From DATNIC01 sp035604635 (lineage in GTDB: Bacteria > Vulcanimicrobiota > Vulcanimicrobiia > Vulcanimicrobiales > Vulcanimicrobiaceae): 6,056 bases of DNA. The stretch spans positions 1-6,056 of the forward strand of contig DATNIC010000185.1 in NCBI GenBank assembly GCA_035604635.1. Direction: 5' to 3'. The position numbers and the translations under genes are program-made. How positions within the stretch are numbered: the stretch's first letter is position 1; each line of letters starts with the position of its first letter. Shown one piece after another: positions 1 through 5,450 of the stretch. The notes beneath the pieces are model-generated. The model searched no databases, had not been told where the DNA came from, and saw only the letters and a program-made list of their open reading frames with translations.

Positions 1-559
1 TTTCGGCGCACTCGATGTGCTTGTGAACAACGCAGCCGAAGGCGGGCGCGGGTCACTCGATTCACTGACCCTTGAAGATTGGAATGCGCTGATCGAGACC
101 AACGCCACGAGCATCTTCCTAGGCGTCAAAGCGTGTCTTCCGGCGCTCCGTGCTCGCCCGAACGCCAGCGTGATCAACATCTCGTCGGCGCTCTCCGGGC
201 TCGGCGCTGCCTTCGACCCGGCGTACGGTGCATCGAAGGGCGCGGTCCGCGCGATGTCGCGATCGATGGCCGTCTATCTCGCTCGCGAAGGCATCAGGCT
301 CAATACGATCTACCCCGGCAACATCCGCACTGCGATGTTCGATCGGCTTTGGAAGGACGTCGAAGAGGCGGAGATTGCGGCACCGGTCCCCTTGGGACGC
401 GTCGGAACGCCGGAGGACATCGCGCCCCTCGTCGTCTTTCTCGCCTCGGACGCAGCCGGGTACATCGTCGGAGCCGAGATCATCGTCGACGGCGGCGAGC
501 ATTTGGCATCGGCGATTTGGGAGCAGCTCGCCAAGCGCAGCAGTATGGTTACCCGCTAG
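1..559 (+). CDS. Short-chain dehydrogenase/reductase (SDR), C-terminal part, 5' end outside window
   Basis: This is an NAD(P)-dependent oxidoreductase of the classical SDR family, probably acting on an alcohol or ketone of a small metabolite in the cytoplasm. The frame is open to the left edge from base 2, so the ATG at 17 is internal: the residues before it (FGALDVLVNNA) are core SDR sequence. Of the 185 visible residues, the NNA motif lies at 9-11, the structural Asn at 34 (ETNATS), the catalytic Ser at 62, and the YGASK motif supplies Tyr75 and Lys79, with the usual 13-residue Ser-to-Tyr spacing. The post-catalytic YPGNIRT segment (104-110) and the C-terminal IVDGG (161-165) are also present. 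About 80 N-terminal residues, including the TGxxxGxG cofactor motif, are missing because the window starts inside the gene. The tail after VDGG is about 20 residues, a little longer than usual. The gene is 42 nt upstream of the class II aldolase gene on the same strand, probably in one operon. The substrate cannot be told. Confidence 0.93.
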   Translation, partial: FGALDVLVNNAAEGGRGSLDSLTLEDWNALIETNATSIFLGVKACLPALRARPNASVINISSALSGLGAAFDPAYGASKGAVRAMSRSMAVYLAREGIRLNTIYPGNIRTAMFDRLWKDVEEAEIAAPVPLGRVGTPEDIAPLVVFLASDAAGYIVGAEIIVDGGEHLASAIWEQLAKRSSMVTR

Positions 560-560
560 T

Positions 561-579
561 GCGAACGCGGCGCGTTCGC
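561..579. repeat. Perfect inverted repeat between SDR and aldolase genes
   Basis: GCGAACGCG at 561-569 and CGCGTTCGC at 571-579 are exact reverse complements around one base. As RNA this gives an 8-bp stem with a GGC loop. It begins immediately after the SDR stop codon and ends 7 nt before the AAGGAG ribosome binding site of the next gene. No T-run follows, so it is not a standard rho-independent terminator. It could be an operator, an mRNA-stabilising or processing hairpin, or chance in GC-rich DNA. Confidence 0.5.
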
Positions 580-586
580 GCACAAT

Positions 587-592
587 AAGGAG
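587..592 (+). promoter_or_regulatory. Ribosome binding site fixing the GTG start of the aldolase gene
   Basis: AAGGAG at 587-592 lies 9 nt before the GTG at 602. The next in-frame Met is residue 95, inside the domain, so this Shine-Dalgarno decides for the GTG start. Confidence 0.75.
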
Positions 593-601
593 ACGCAAAG
601 A

Positions 602-1333
602 GTGCAATTGGAGGAACCGCTACGGACCCTCATCGACGAGCTCGTGACCGGGAATCACATCCTCTACGATCAAAATGTCGTCGACTGCTACGGTCATCTA
701 AGCGCACGCCACCCGACGGACCCCGAGAAGTTTCTCCTGTCGTGGGCGGTCGCACCGGGCATCGTCGCCGCGCACGACATCCTCACGTACGACTTGGCGG
801 GTAACGTCATCGACGGCAGCGGGCAAGAGCTTTACAGCGAGCGCTTTATCCATTCCGAGATCTACGCCGCGCGTCCCGACGTGATGGCCGTCGTCCACAG
901 CCACTCCTCCTCAATCATCCCGTTCACGATCGTCGACGAGCCGTTGCGTCCGGTGTGGCACGTGAGCAGCTTCCTGAGCGCCGGTGTCCCGACGTTCGAC
1001 CCGCAGCCCGTCATGGGCGATACGGATTTGCTGGTGAGGACGCCCGCGCTGGGCCGGGTGCTCGCGCAGACGCTCGGTGATCGGACGGTCGTGCTGATGC
1101 GCGGTCACGGCTCGGCGACGGTCGGACGAAACGTGCGCGAGGCGGTGTATCGGGCAGTCTACACGGAGGTGAACGCGCGGATTCAGTCGGAAGCCGCCCG
1201 CTTCGGCAAACCAATCAGATTCCTAACTGCGGGGGAGGCGACGCTCATGGACGCGTGGCTCAATCCGAACGTTCGCCGGCCGTGGGAGCTTTGGCGCGAC
1301 GAGGCTGCGGCGAAGCGGAGGAGTGCAGCATGA
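602..1333 (+). CDS. Class II aldolase/adducin-family protein (metal-dependent aldolase or decarboxylase)
   Basis: A 243-residue cytoplasmic enzyme of the class II aldolase/adducin (AraD/FucA-like) family. These enzymes use a divalent metal held by three histidines to cleave or decarboxylate hydroxy-acids through an enolate. Visible ligands are H99 and H101 (HSH) and H169 (RGHG). E80 lies 19 residues before H99, the same spacing as the catalytic Glu73/His92 of L-fuculose-phosphate aldolase. The family segments GHLSAR (31-36) and HSEIYAARPDV (84-94) are also clear, and the length is normal. Sugar-phosphate aldolases are one branch; others are decarboxylases of aromatic pathways (3,4-dihydroxyphthalate decarboxylase, HCOMODA decarboxylase CmtD, and the pyridine-dicarboxylate decarboxylase of vitamin B6 degradation). 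With an SDR, a flavin hydroxylase and a VOC protein nearby, I favour a decarboxylase-like role, but this is inference. Translation starts at GTG. The stop overlaps the start of the next gene (ATGA at 1330-1333). Confidence 0.93.
   Translation: MQLEEPLRTLIDELVTGNHILYDQNVVDCYGHLSARHPTDPEKFLLSWAVAPGIVAAHDILTYDLAGNVIDGSGQELYSERFIHSEIYAARPDVMAVVHSHSSSIIPFTIVDEPLRPVWHVSSFLSAGVPTFDPQPVMGDTDLLVRTPALGRVLAQTLGDRTVVLMRGHGSATVGRNVREAVYRAVYTEVNARIQSEAARFGKPIRFLTAGEATLMDAWLNPNVRRPWELWRDEAAAKRRSAA
1317..1323 (+). promoter_or_regulatory. Ribosome binding site for the LivJ-type binding protein, inside the aldolase gene
   Basis: GGAGGAG at 1317-1323 ends 6 nt before the ATG at 1330. It supports that start over the far-upstream in-frame ATG at 1255, which would put about 25 non-signal residues in front of a good signal peptide. 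Confidence 0.75.
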
Positions 1334-2526
1334 TGTCAGTTGCAACGCGCATTGGCCGCCTGCTTGTGTGCGGCGTCCTCGCAACGCTGATCGGTACTGC
1401 CGCATGGCCGGCAAATGCCGCCGATCCAATCGAGATCTACGCCGTCCTCCCGATGACGGGATCGCTTGCGTTTGCAGGACGCGAAGAGAACGAGGCTCTG
1501 CAACTGTTCGAAGCCGCGGTCAATCGATCGGGTGAGCTCAAGGGACGCACTATCAAATTCGTCATCAGCGACGACCAGACGAACCCCCAAACCGCCGTCC
1601 TGCTCATGACGCAGGCGCTCGCGCACCATCCATCGATCGTAATCGATGGTGGACCGGCAACGACGTGCCGCGCGACCGCGGCATTGATCGCAAACGGCCC
1701 GGTTGAGTACTGTCTTTCGCCGGCGATACATCCGCCGCCGGGGAGCTATCAATTCTCCTCGCTGTACTCCTCGAACGACATCTTCGGGGTGCAGATGCGT
1801 TACTTGCGCGAGCGTGGATTGAAGAAAATCGGAGTCCTCAACGGCACTGATGCCTCGAGTCAAGACTCTGATAATCTCCTTGCAGAGCTCATCAAAGCTC
1901 CGGACAACGTCGCTGCAGGGGTGACGTTCGTCGCGTACGAGCACTTCAATTTGGCCGACCTTACGGTTCGCGCGCAGCTGGCGCGCATTAAGGCGGCGGG
2001 CGCCCAGGCTTTGATTACCACGACGGTCGGAACGTCGACGGCGACGGTGTTGCATGGCGTGCAGGAAGTCGGTCTCGACGTTCCGGTCCTCACGTCGGCG
2101 GCGAACATGTCGTATCCGCAGCTGGAATCCTACAAGGATTTCATGCCGAAAGAGCTGCTGTTCTCCGGCCCGCCGGCGCTCATTCCGGACCAGATCGCAG
2201 ATAGGGGCGTGAAGAGCGCCGTGCTCGACTACTTGAAGATCTATAAGACTGCCGGCGCAGCGCGACCAGGGATCAACTCATTTGTGACCTGGGATCCGCT
2301 TGGCCTTATGATCGCGTCTCTCAAGCAGCGCGGCCCCGATGCGACGGCGGCGCAAGTGCGCGACGCGATTGCTTCAACGCGGAATTGGCCGGGAATTCTC
2401 GGCCGCTACGACTTTGTCAAGTCGCCGCAGCGTGGCCTCGACAACAACTGGGTCATCATCGAACGCTGGGATCCAGACAAAGACGCTTTCGTCGCGATGA
2501 GCAAACCCGGCGGGGCCGTCAGGTAA
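1330..2526 (+). CDS. ABC transporter substrate-binding protein, branched-chain amino acid (LivJ/Peripla_BP_6) type
   Basis: A 398-residue periplasmic binding protein of type I fold, which would capture a small solute and deliver it to an ABC importer. Residues 1-30 form a signal peptide: Arg at 7 and 10, a hydrophobic core around 11-25, and a likely ANA|AD cleavage after residue 30. Cys14 is not in a proper lipobox, so a soluble periplasmic protein is expected. The mature protein opens with the family signature VLPMTGSLAFAG (39-50), followed by the helix REENEALQLFEAAVN (51-65). WDPLG (321-325) is typical of the C-terminal lobe. Cys113 and Cys128 are the only cysteines of the mature chain and could form a disulphide, as LivJ does in its N-terminal lobe. 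Homologues are often annotated for Leu/Ile/Val, but many in catabolic clusters bind aromatic acids or amides. The start overlaps the aldolase stop by ATGA, so translation is probably coupled. No permease or ATPase gene follows in the window, so its transporter partner is elsewhere or absent. Confidence 0.92.
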   Translation: MMSVATRIGRLLVCGVLATLIGTAAWPANAADPIEIYAVLPMTGSLAFAGREENEALQLFEAAVNRSGELKGRTIKFVISDDQTNPQTAVLLMTQALAHHPSIVIDGGPATTCRATAALIANGPVEYCLSPAIHPPPGSYQFSSLYSSNDIFGVQMRYLRERGLKKIGVLNGTDASSQDSDNLLAELIKAPDNVAAGVTFVAYEHFNLADLTVRAQLARIKAAGAQALITTTVGTSTATVLHGVQEVGLDVPVLTSAANMSYPQLESYKDFMPKELLFSGPPALIPDQIADRGVKSAVLDYLKIYKTAGAARPGINSFVTWDPLGLMIASLKQRGPDATAAQVRDAIASTRNWPGILGRYDFVKSPQRGLDNNWVIIERWDPDKDAFVAMSKPGGAVR

Positions 2527-2757
2527 AAAGCGCCGCCCCTCCCGTAACGAAGGGCCAACAGTGCCACGACAGACGAACCGACCACCGCGCCGGTGCGTTT
2601 GCGGAGAATATCGCGTCTTGCCGGTGTCGCAAACGGTTCCAAAAACGCGATCGCCGCGTTCGAGGAGCTGATCGGTGAGGTGACGGCCGAATCCGCTGCT
2701 GACGCCGGTGATAAACCATGTACGTTGCGACATCGTGATCATCCCGGGATCACCTCA
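2527..2757. other. Gene-free junction between plus-strand cluster and minus-strand VOC gene
   Basis: This 231-nt stretch holds no intact gene. Its right part (about 2610-2733) is the minus-strand start of a broken SDR gene, listed separately. In its left part (2527-2609) I see no coding signal in any frame, no stem-loop followed by a T-run that could end the plus-strand transcript, and no direct or inverted repeats marking a mobile-element end. Confidence 0.6.
2610..2733 (-). pseudogene. Remnant: N-terminal ~40 codons of a second SDR oxidoreductase
   Basis: Reading leftwards from the ATG at 2733, the frame gives MSQRTWFITGVSSGFGRHLT, then DQLLERGDRVFGTV. This is the first beta strand, the TGxxxGxG dinucleotide-binding motif (T9, G10, G14, G16), the first helix and the second strand of an NAD(P)-dependent SDR. 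After about residue 39 the resemblance stops: the open frame runs on to 2374, but that part is low-complexity, Arg-rich and antisense to the binding-protein gene. None of the NNA, catalytic Ser or YxxxK motifs appear. The remnant begins 24 nt after the VOC stop on the same strand, as if it were once the next gene of a VOC-SDR operon. It is not the missing start of the SDR at 1-559, which lies on the other strand and too far away. An ATG at 2742 adds three residues and is less likely. Confidence 0.72.
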
Positions 2758-3267
2758 TTAGGCGTGATCGGGGACCACCTCGCGCGAGCGCTTCTCCGGG
2801 CGCTTCCAGGTGTCGTAGCGAATCGCGTCGATGTCGACTGCGGTACCGTGGCCGGCCGCCGGGCCACGCGGGAAACTCTCGGCGCCCGGAAATCCCTTGG
2901 GACAGTAGAGCTCGAACACGTTCCCCGAGGGATCGCGGAAGAACATGAGCGCCTCAACGCCAAAGCGCGTCCAATAGTTCGAGGTCGGGATCTCGCACTG
3001 CGCGAGCCACTCTTTCATCCGCGCCAGCTCTTCCGGCCCGACGACGAAGCCGATGTGCGGATACTCGGTGCTCGGTTGCATGAACGTCGTCCCTTGCAAG
3101 CCGAAGCCGACGTAGACGCCGCCGAGCCGGACCTCCCCGAAGATCGGCGTCTTGACGCGCAGCTCCCCGCCGAGCAGGTCGATGAAGAAGCACATCGCCT
3201 CCTCGAGGTCCCGGCACGGGACGCTCACGTGTTCGAACTTTCCCATCGGGACGGGTCCCAGCTGCAC
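2758..3267 (-). CDS. VOC-family protein (glyoxalase / extradiol dioxygenase fold)
   Basis: A vicinal-oxygen-chelate protein of 169 residues from the GTG at 3267, or 162 from the ATG at 3246. Enzymes of this fold use a divalent metal for ring cleavage, isomerisation or related reactions in the cytoplasm. Numbered from the internal Met, the usual metal ligands are all there: His6 (FEHVSV), His64 (PHIGF) and Glu112 (GNVFELYCP). The second betaalphabetabetabeta module ends in the standard RDPSGN (104-109). The size fits a single-domain VOC protein, with a C-terminal tail of about 45 residues (VDIDAIRYDTWKRP near 137-150) beyond the core. I choose the GTG because GAGGAG (3273-3278) sits 5 nt before it, whereas the ATG has no comparable site. 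It is transcribed away from the binding-protein gene at 3325 and precedes the broken SDR. The reaction is unknown; aromatic ring cleavage is one possibility given the neighbouring hydroxylase. Confidence 0.9.
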   Translation of the reverse strand: MQLGPVPMGKFEHVSVPCRDLEEAMCFFIDLLGGELRVKTPIFGEVRLGGVYVGFGLQGTTFMQPSTEYPHIGFVVGPEELARMKEWLAQCEIPTSNYWTRFGVEALMFFRDPSGNVFELYCPKGFPGAESFPRGPAAGHGTAVDIDAIRYDTWKRPEKRSREVVPDHA

Positions 3268-3324
3268 GGCGTCTCCTCTCCGGTTTCGGCAGTCGATTGG
3301 CCCCCCTCCGCGAAGACCCCTCGC
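3268..3324. promoter_or_regulatory. 57-nt divergent spacer, presumed to carry promoters for both directions
   Basis: This is the only DNA between the VOC start (minus) and the second binding-protein start (plus). It includes the minus-strand Shine-Dalgarno GAGGAG (3273-3278). It is C-rich on the plus strand, with C-runs at 3300-3306 and 3316-3320, and I see no convincing -10/-35 pair in either direction. The role as a promoter region is inferred from gene orientation, so promoters may lie inside the flanking genes. Confidence 0.4.
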
Positions 3325-4269
3325 ATGCTGAACCGAGCACGCGCGTCGGCCGTCCTCTTCGGTGGTGCCGCACTGCTCTTGAGTGCGTCCCGCGGCCGAA
3401 CGCAGGCCACGGCCACCATTCGCGTCGCGACGCTGCCGATCGAATCCGCGGCTGAGGTCTTCTATGCAAAGGACATGGGCTTTTTCGCGAAGGCGGGCCT
3501 CGACGCGGAGATTCAGACGATGCAAAACGGCGCTTCAATGGTCGCCGCGGCGACGTCGAATGCGATCGAGATCGGCTACAGCCCCCTCGACGTGCTCGCG
3601 ACGATCCATTCGCGCCAAGTCCCCGTCGTCGTGATCGCTCCGGCGAACGAGTACATCACCGGGATCAAAAACGCTGCGCTTGTCCTCGCGGCGAACTCGC
3701 AGATTCGCAGCGCCAAGGATTTCAATGGAAAGACGATCGGCGTTGCGGCCCTGCACAGTCTTTCGGAGAACGCGCCGCGTGCCTGGATCGATCGCAACGG
3801 CGGCGATTCATCGACCGTGAAATTTGTGGAAGTGCCCTTTCCCACAATGCCGGCGGCGCTCGATGCAGGCCGCGTCGATGCGGCCTGGGTCGCCGAGCCG
3901 TTCCTGAGCGCCGCGACGAAGAACGGGCGCGCGATCGAGTACGGCTTCGATGCGATCGCCAAGCGGCTACTTATCGGGGCTTATTTTACGATGGCGCAGT
4001 GGGCTGCCGATCATCGCGATCTCGTCACGCGCTTCGCCTCTGTGATCCATGAAACGGCCGTTTGGGCGAATAAGCCTGAGAACCAGGCGCAGAGCGCGCA
4101 GATCGTCGGCAAGTACACGCGGCTCGACCCGGCGGTGATCGCATCGATGGTCCGCTCGCGTTACGCCGAAGCGCTCACGCCGGCTTCTCTGCAGCCCTTG
4201 ATCGACGTCTCCGCCAAGTACAACGGCTTCGCCGCGTTTCCGGCCCAAGAACTTCTCTACAAAGCATGA
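3325..4269 (+). CDS. ABC transporter substrate-binding protein, NitT/TauT (NMT1/THI5-like) type
   Basis: A 314-residue periplasmic binding protein of type II fold. Relatives bind nitrate, sulfonates, taurine, pyrimidine precursors or aromatic acids and feed ABC importers. The N-terminus is a signal peptide: Arg at 4 and 6, a hydrophobic stretch at 9-21, and probable cleavage near TQA|TA (about residue 28). The mature part has the family's hallmarks: TIRVATLPIESAAEVFYAKD (31-50) leading to MGFFAKAGLDAEI (51-63), DFNGKTIGV (132-140), and the hinge-side AALDAGRVDAAWVAEPF (177-193). I place the start at ATG 3325. The frame stays open far upstream, but that part is antisense to the VOC gene and has no signal-peptide character. 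The ribosome binding site is weak (GAAG at 3312-3315), so the start is less certain than the gene itself. Its stop overlaps the monooxygenase start by ATGA. No cognate permease or ATPase is in the window, and the ligand is unknown. Confidence 0.9.
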   Translation: MLNRARASAVLFGGAALLLSASRGRTQATATIRVATLPIESAAEVFYAKDMGFFAKAGLDAEIQTMQNGASMVAAATSNAIEIGYSPLDVLATIHSRQVPVVVIAPANEYITGIKNAALVLAANSQIRSAKDFNGKTIGVAALHSLSENAPRAWIDRNGGDSSTVKFVEVPFPTMPAALDAGRVDAAWVAEPFLSAATKNGRAIEYGFDAIAKRLLIGAYFTMAQWAADHRDLVTRFASVIHETAVWANKPENQAQSAQIVGKYTRLDPAVIASMVRSRYAEALTPASLQPLIDVSAKYNGFAAFPAQELLYKA

Positions 4270-5450
4270 CCGCGAAAACCGTCGCCGTCGTCGGTGCCGG
4301 GATGGGCGGCTTGACCGCCGCGCTCGCGCTCACCAAGAAGGGCTTCGACGTTCGCGTTTACGAGCAGGCGAGCGAATTGCGTGAGGTCGGCGCCGGGTTG
4401 CAGCTCGGACCGAACGCGATGCGCGTCTACGCGGCGCTCGGATTGGACGCAGTGATTTCGCGGTTTTCGTTCGTTCCTGATGCCCATGCCGTGCGCAGCT
4501 GGAAGACCGGCGCCGTCATCTCGTCGACGCGGATGAAGGGCATCTATGAGAAGCGCTACGGCATCGGCTATCACGCGATGCTGCGCGCCGATCTGCAGAA
4601 CGCGCTGGCGGCGGCGCTCCCGTCCGGCGCGCTTCACCTCGGCAAGAAGTGCGCCGGCGTCGAGAACCGCGCCGGCAGCGCGACCGTGCGCTTCGATGAC
4701 GGATCGAGCGTCGACGCCGATGTCGTGGTCGGCGCCGACGGGATCCATTCGGTCATTCGCGAGTCGCTGTTTGGCCCCGACAAGCCCCGGTTTACCGGGA
4801 TGGTCGCTTATCGCGGCACCGTGCCGATCGCCTCGCTGCCCGAGGGCTTGCTCGCGCCCGACATTACGGTCTACATCGGGCCGCACGCGAGCGTCGTGTA
4901 CTATTGCATTCGCCCGGGCGAACTCGTCAGCTGGGTGGCGCTCGTCGAGGAAGATTCGTGGCGTCGCGAGTCCTGGAGCGAGGCAGGCGACGTCGACGCG
5001 CTGATGCGCCGCTACGAGGGATGGTGCCCGGTCGTGAACGAGATTTTTTCGCGCGCGGAGCACTGCTTCAAATGGGCGCTGTTCGGCCGCGACCCGTTGC
5101 CGTGCTGGACGAGCGGTCGCGTCGCCATTCTCGGCGATGCCGCGCATCCGATGCTGCCCTATCTCGCTCAGGGCGCTTGCATGGCAATCGAGGATGGCTA
5201 CGTGCTGGCCGACGAGCTGGGAAAGTTGCCGGATGAGCCCGAGAACGGCCTGCGGCAGTACGAAGCCGCCCGCTTACCGCGCGCGTCCCGCGTACAATTG
5301 ATGTCGCGCGAGCGCGCGCGAATCAATCAGTTGCCCTCGCTACCTGCAAGGATCGCTCGCAACATCCGGTTCATCGTCGACAAGCTGATCGATCCGGAGC
5401 GGCACACCTACAAAATCGAGTGGATTTACGGTTACGACGTCACCCGCTAA
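4266..5450 (+). CDS. FAD-dependent aromatic-ring monooxygenase (salicylate / 6-hydroxynicotinate / 3-hydroxybenzoate hydroxylase-like)
   Basis: A 394-residue group A flavoprotein monooxygenase. The family uses NAD(P)H and O2 to hydroxylate, sometimes with decarboxylation, a phenolic or hydroxypyridine acid in the cytoplasm. All three fold signatures are present: GxGxxG at 10-15 (GAGMGG) with Glu33 for the FAD ribose, the DG motif around 154-162 (VVGADGIHS), and the GD motif at 290-295 (GDAAHP), continuing MLPYLAQGACMAIEDGYVLA (296-315). The last residues, EWIYGYD (385-391), resemble the end of salicylate- and 3-hydroxybenzoate-hydroxylase-type enzymes. Length is normal and there is no signal peptide or membrane segment. 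The segment GPHASVVYYCIRPGEL (205-220) differs from the relatives as I recall them: Ser209 stands where they have an active-site His four residues before a conserved Tyr (here Tyr213). The substrate may therefore differ. The ATG overlaps the stop of the binding-protein gene, and no good Shine-Dalgarno is seen, so translational coupling is likely. Confidence 0.93.
   Translation: MTAKTVAVVGAGMGGLTAALALTKKGFDVRVYEQASELREVGAGLQLGPNAMRVYAALGLDAVISRFSFVPDAHAVRSWKTGAVISSTRMKGIYEKRYGIGYHAMLRADLQNALAAALPSGALHLGKKCAGVENRAGSATVRFDDGSSVDADVVVGADGIHSVIRESLFGPDKPRFTGMVAYRGTVPIASLPEGLLAPDITVYIGPHASVVYYCIRPGELVSWVALVEEDSWRRESWSEAGDVDALMRRYEGWCPVVNEIFSRAEHCFKWALFGRDPLPCWTSGRVAILGDAAHPMLPYLAQGACMAIEDGYVLADELGKLPDEPENGLRQYEAARLPRASRVQLMSRERARINQLPSLPARIARNIRFIVDKLIDPERHTYKIEWIYGYDVTR

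Noticed and set aside
1630..1649. 8-bp inverted repeat CCATCGAT / ATCGATGG with a 4-nt loop
   Set aside because: It lies in the middle of the LivJ-type coding region, has no T-run, and encodes ordinary family residues; likely chance.
1336..2055. Minus-strand open frame (239 codons) opposite the LivJ-type gene
   Set aside because: Arg-rich, low-complexity product with no recognisable domain; explained by codon bias of the plus-strand gene.
2374..2609. Continuation of the SDR-remnant frame as a full 122-residue gene
   Set aside because: After about codon 40 the product has no SDR features and then runs antisense into the binding-protein gene; only the N-terminal piece is supported.
2527..2609. 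Possible rho-independent terminator after the LivJ-type gene
   Set aside because: Only a 3-bp CCC/GGG pairing was found, with no following T-run.
2593..3324. Upstream extension of the second binding protein to an ATG at 2593
   Set aside because: This part is antisense to the VOC gene, has no domain, and would bury a good signal peptide at 3325 inside the protein.
3268..3525. N-terminal extension of the VOC protein to the ATG at 3525
   Set aside because: It is antisense to the binding-protein gene and lacks VOC motifs; a strong Shine-Dalgarno marks the GTG at 3267.
4257..5147. Long minus-strand open frame (296 codons) opposite the monooxygenase
   Set aside because: Arg/Ala/Asp-rich product without family motifs, fully antisense to a gene with three clear flavoprotein signatures; typical shadow frame in GC-rich DNA.
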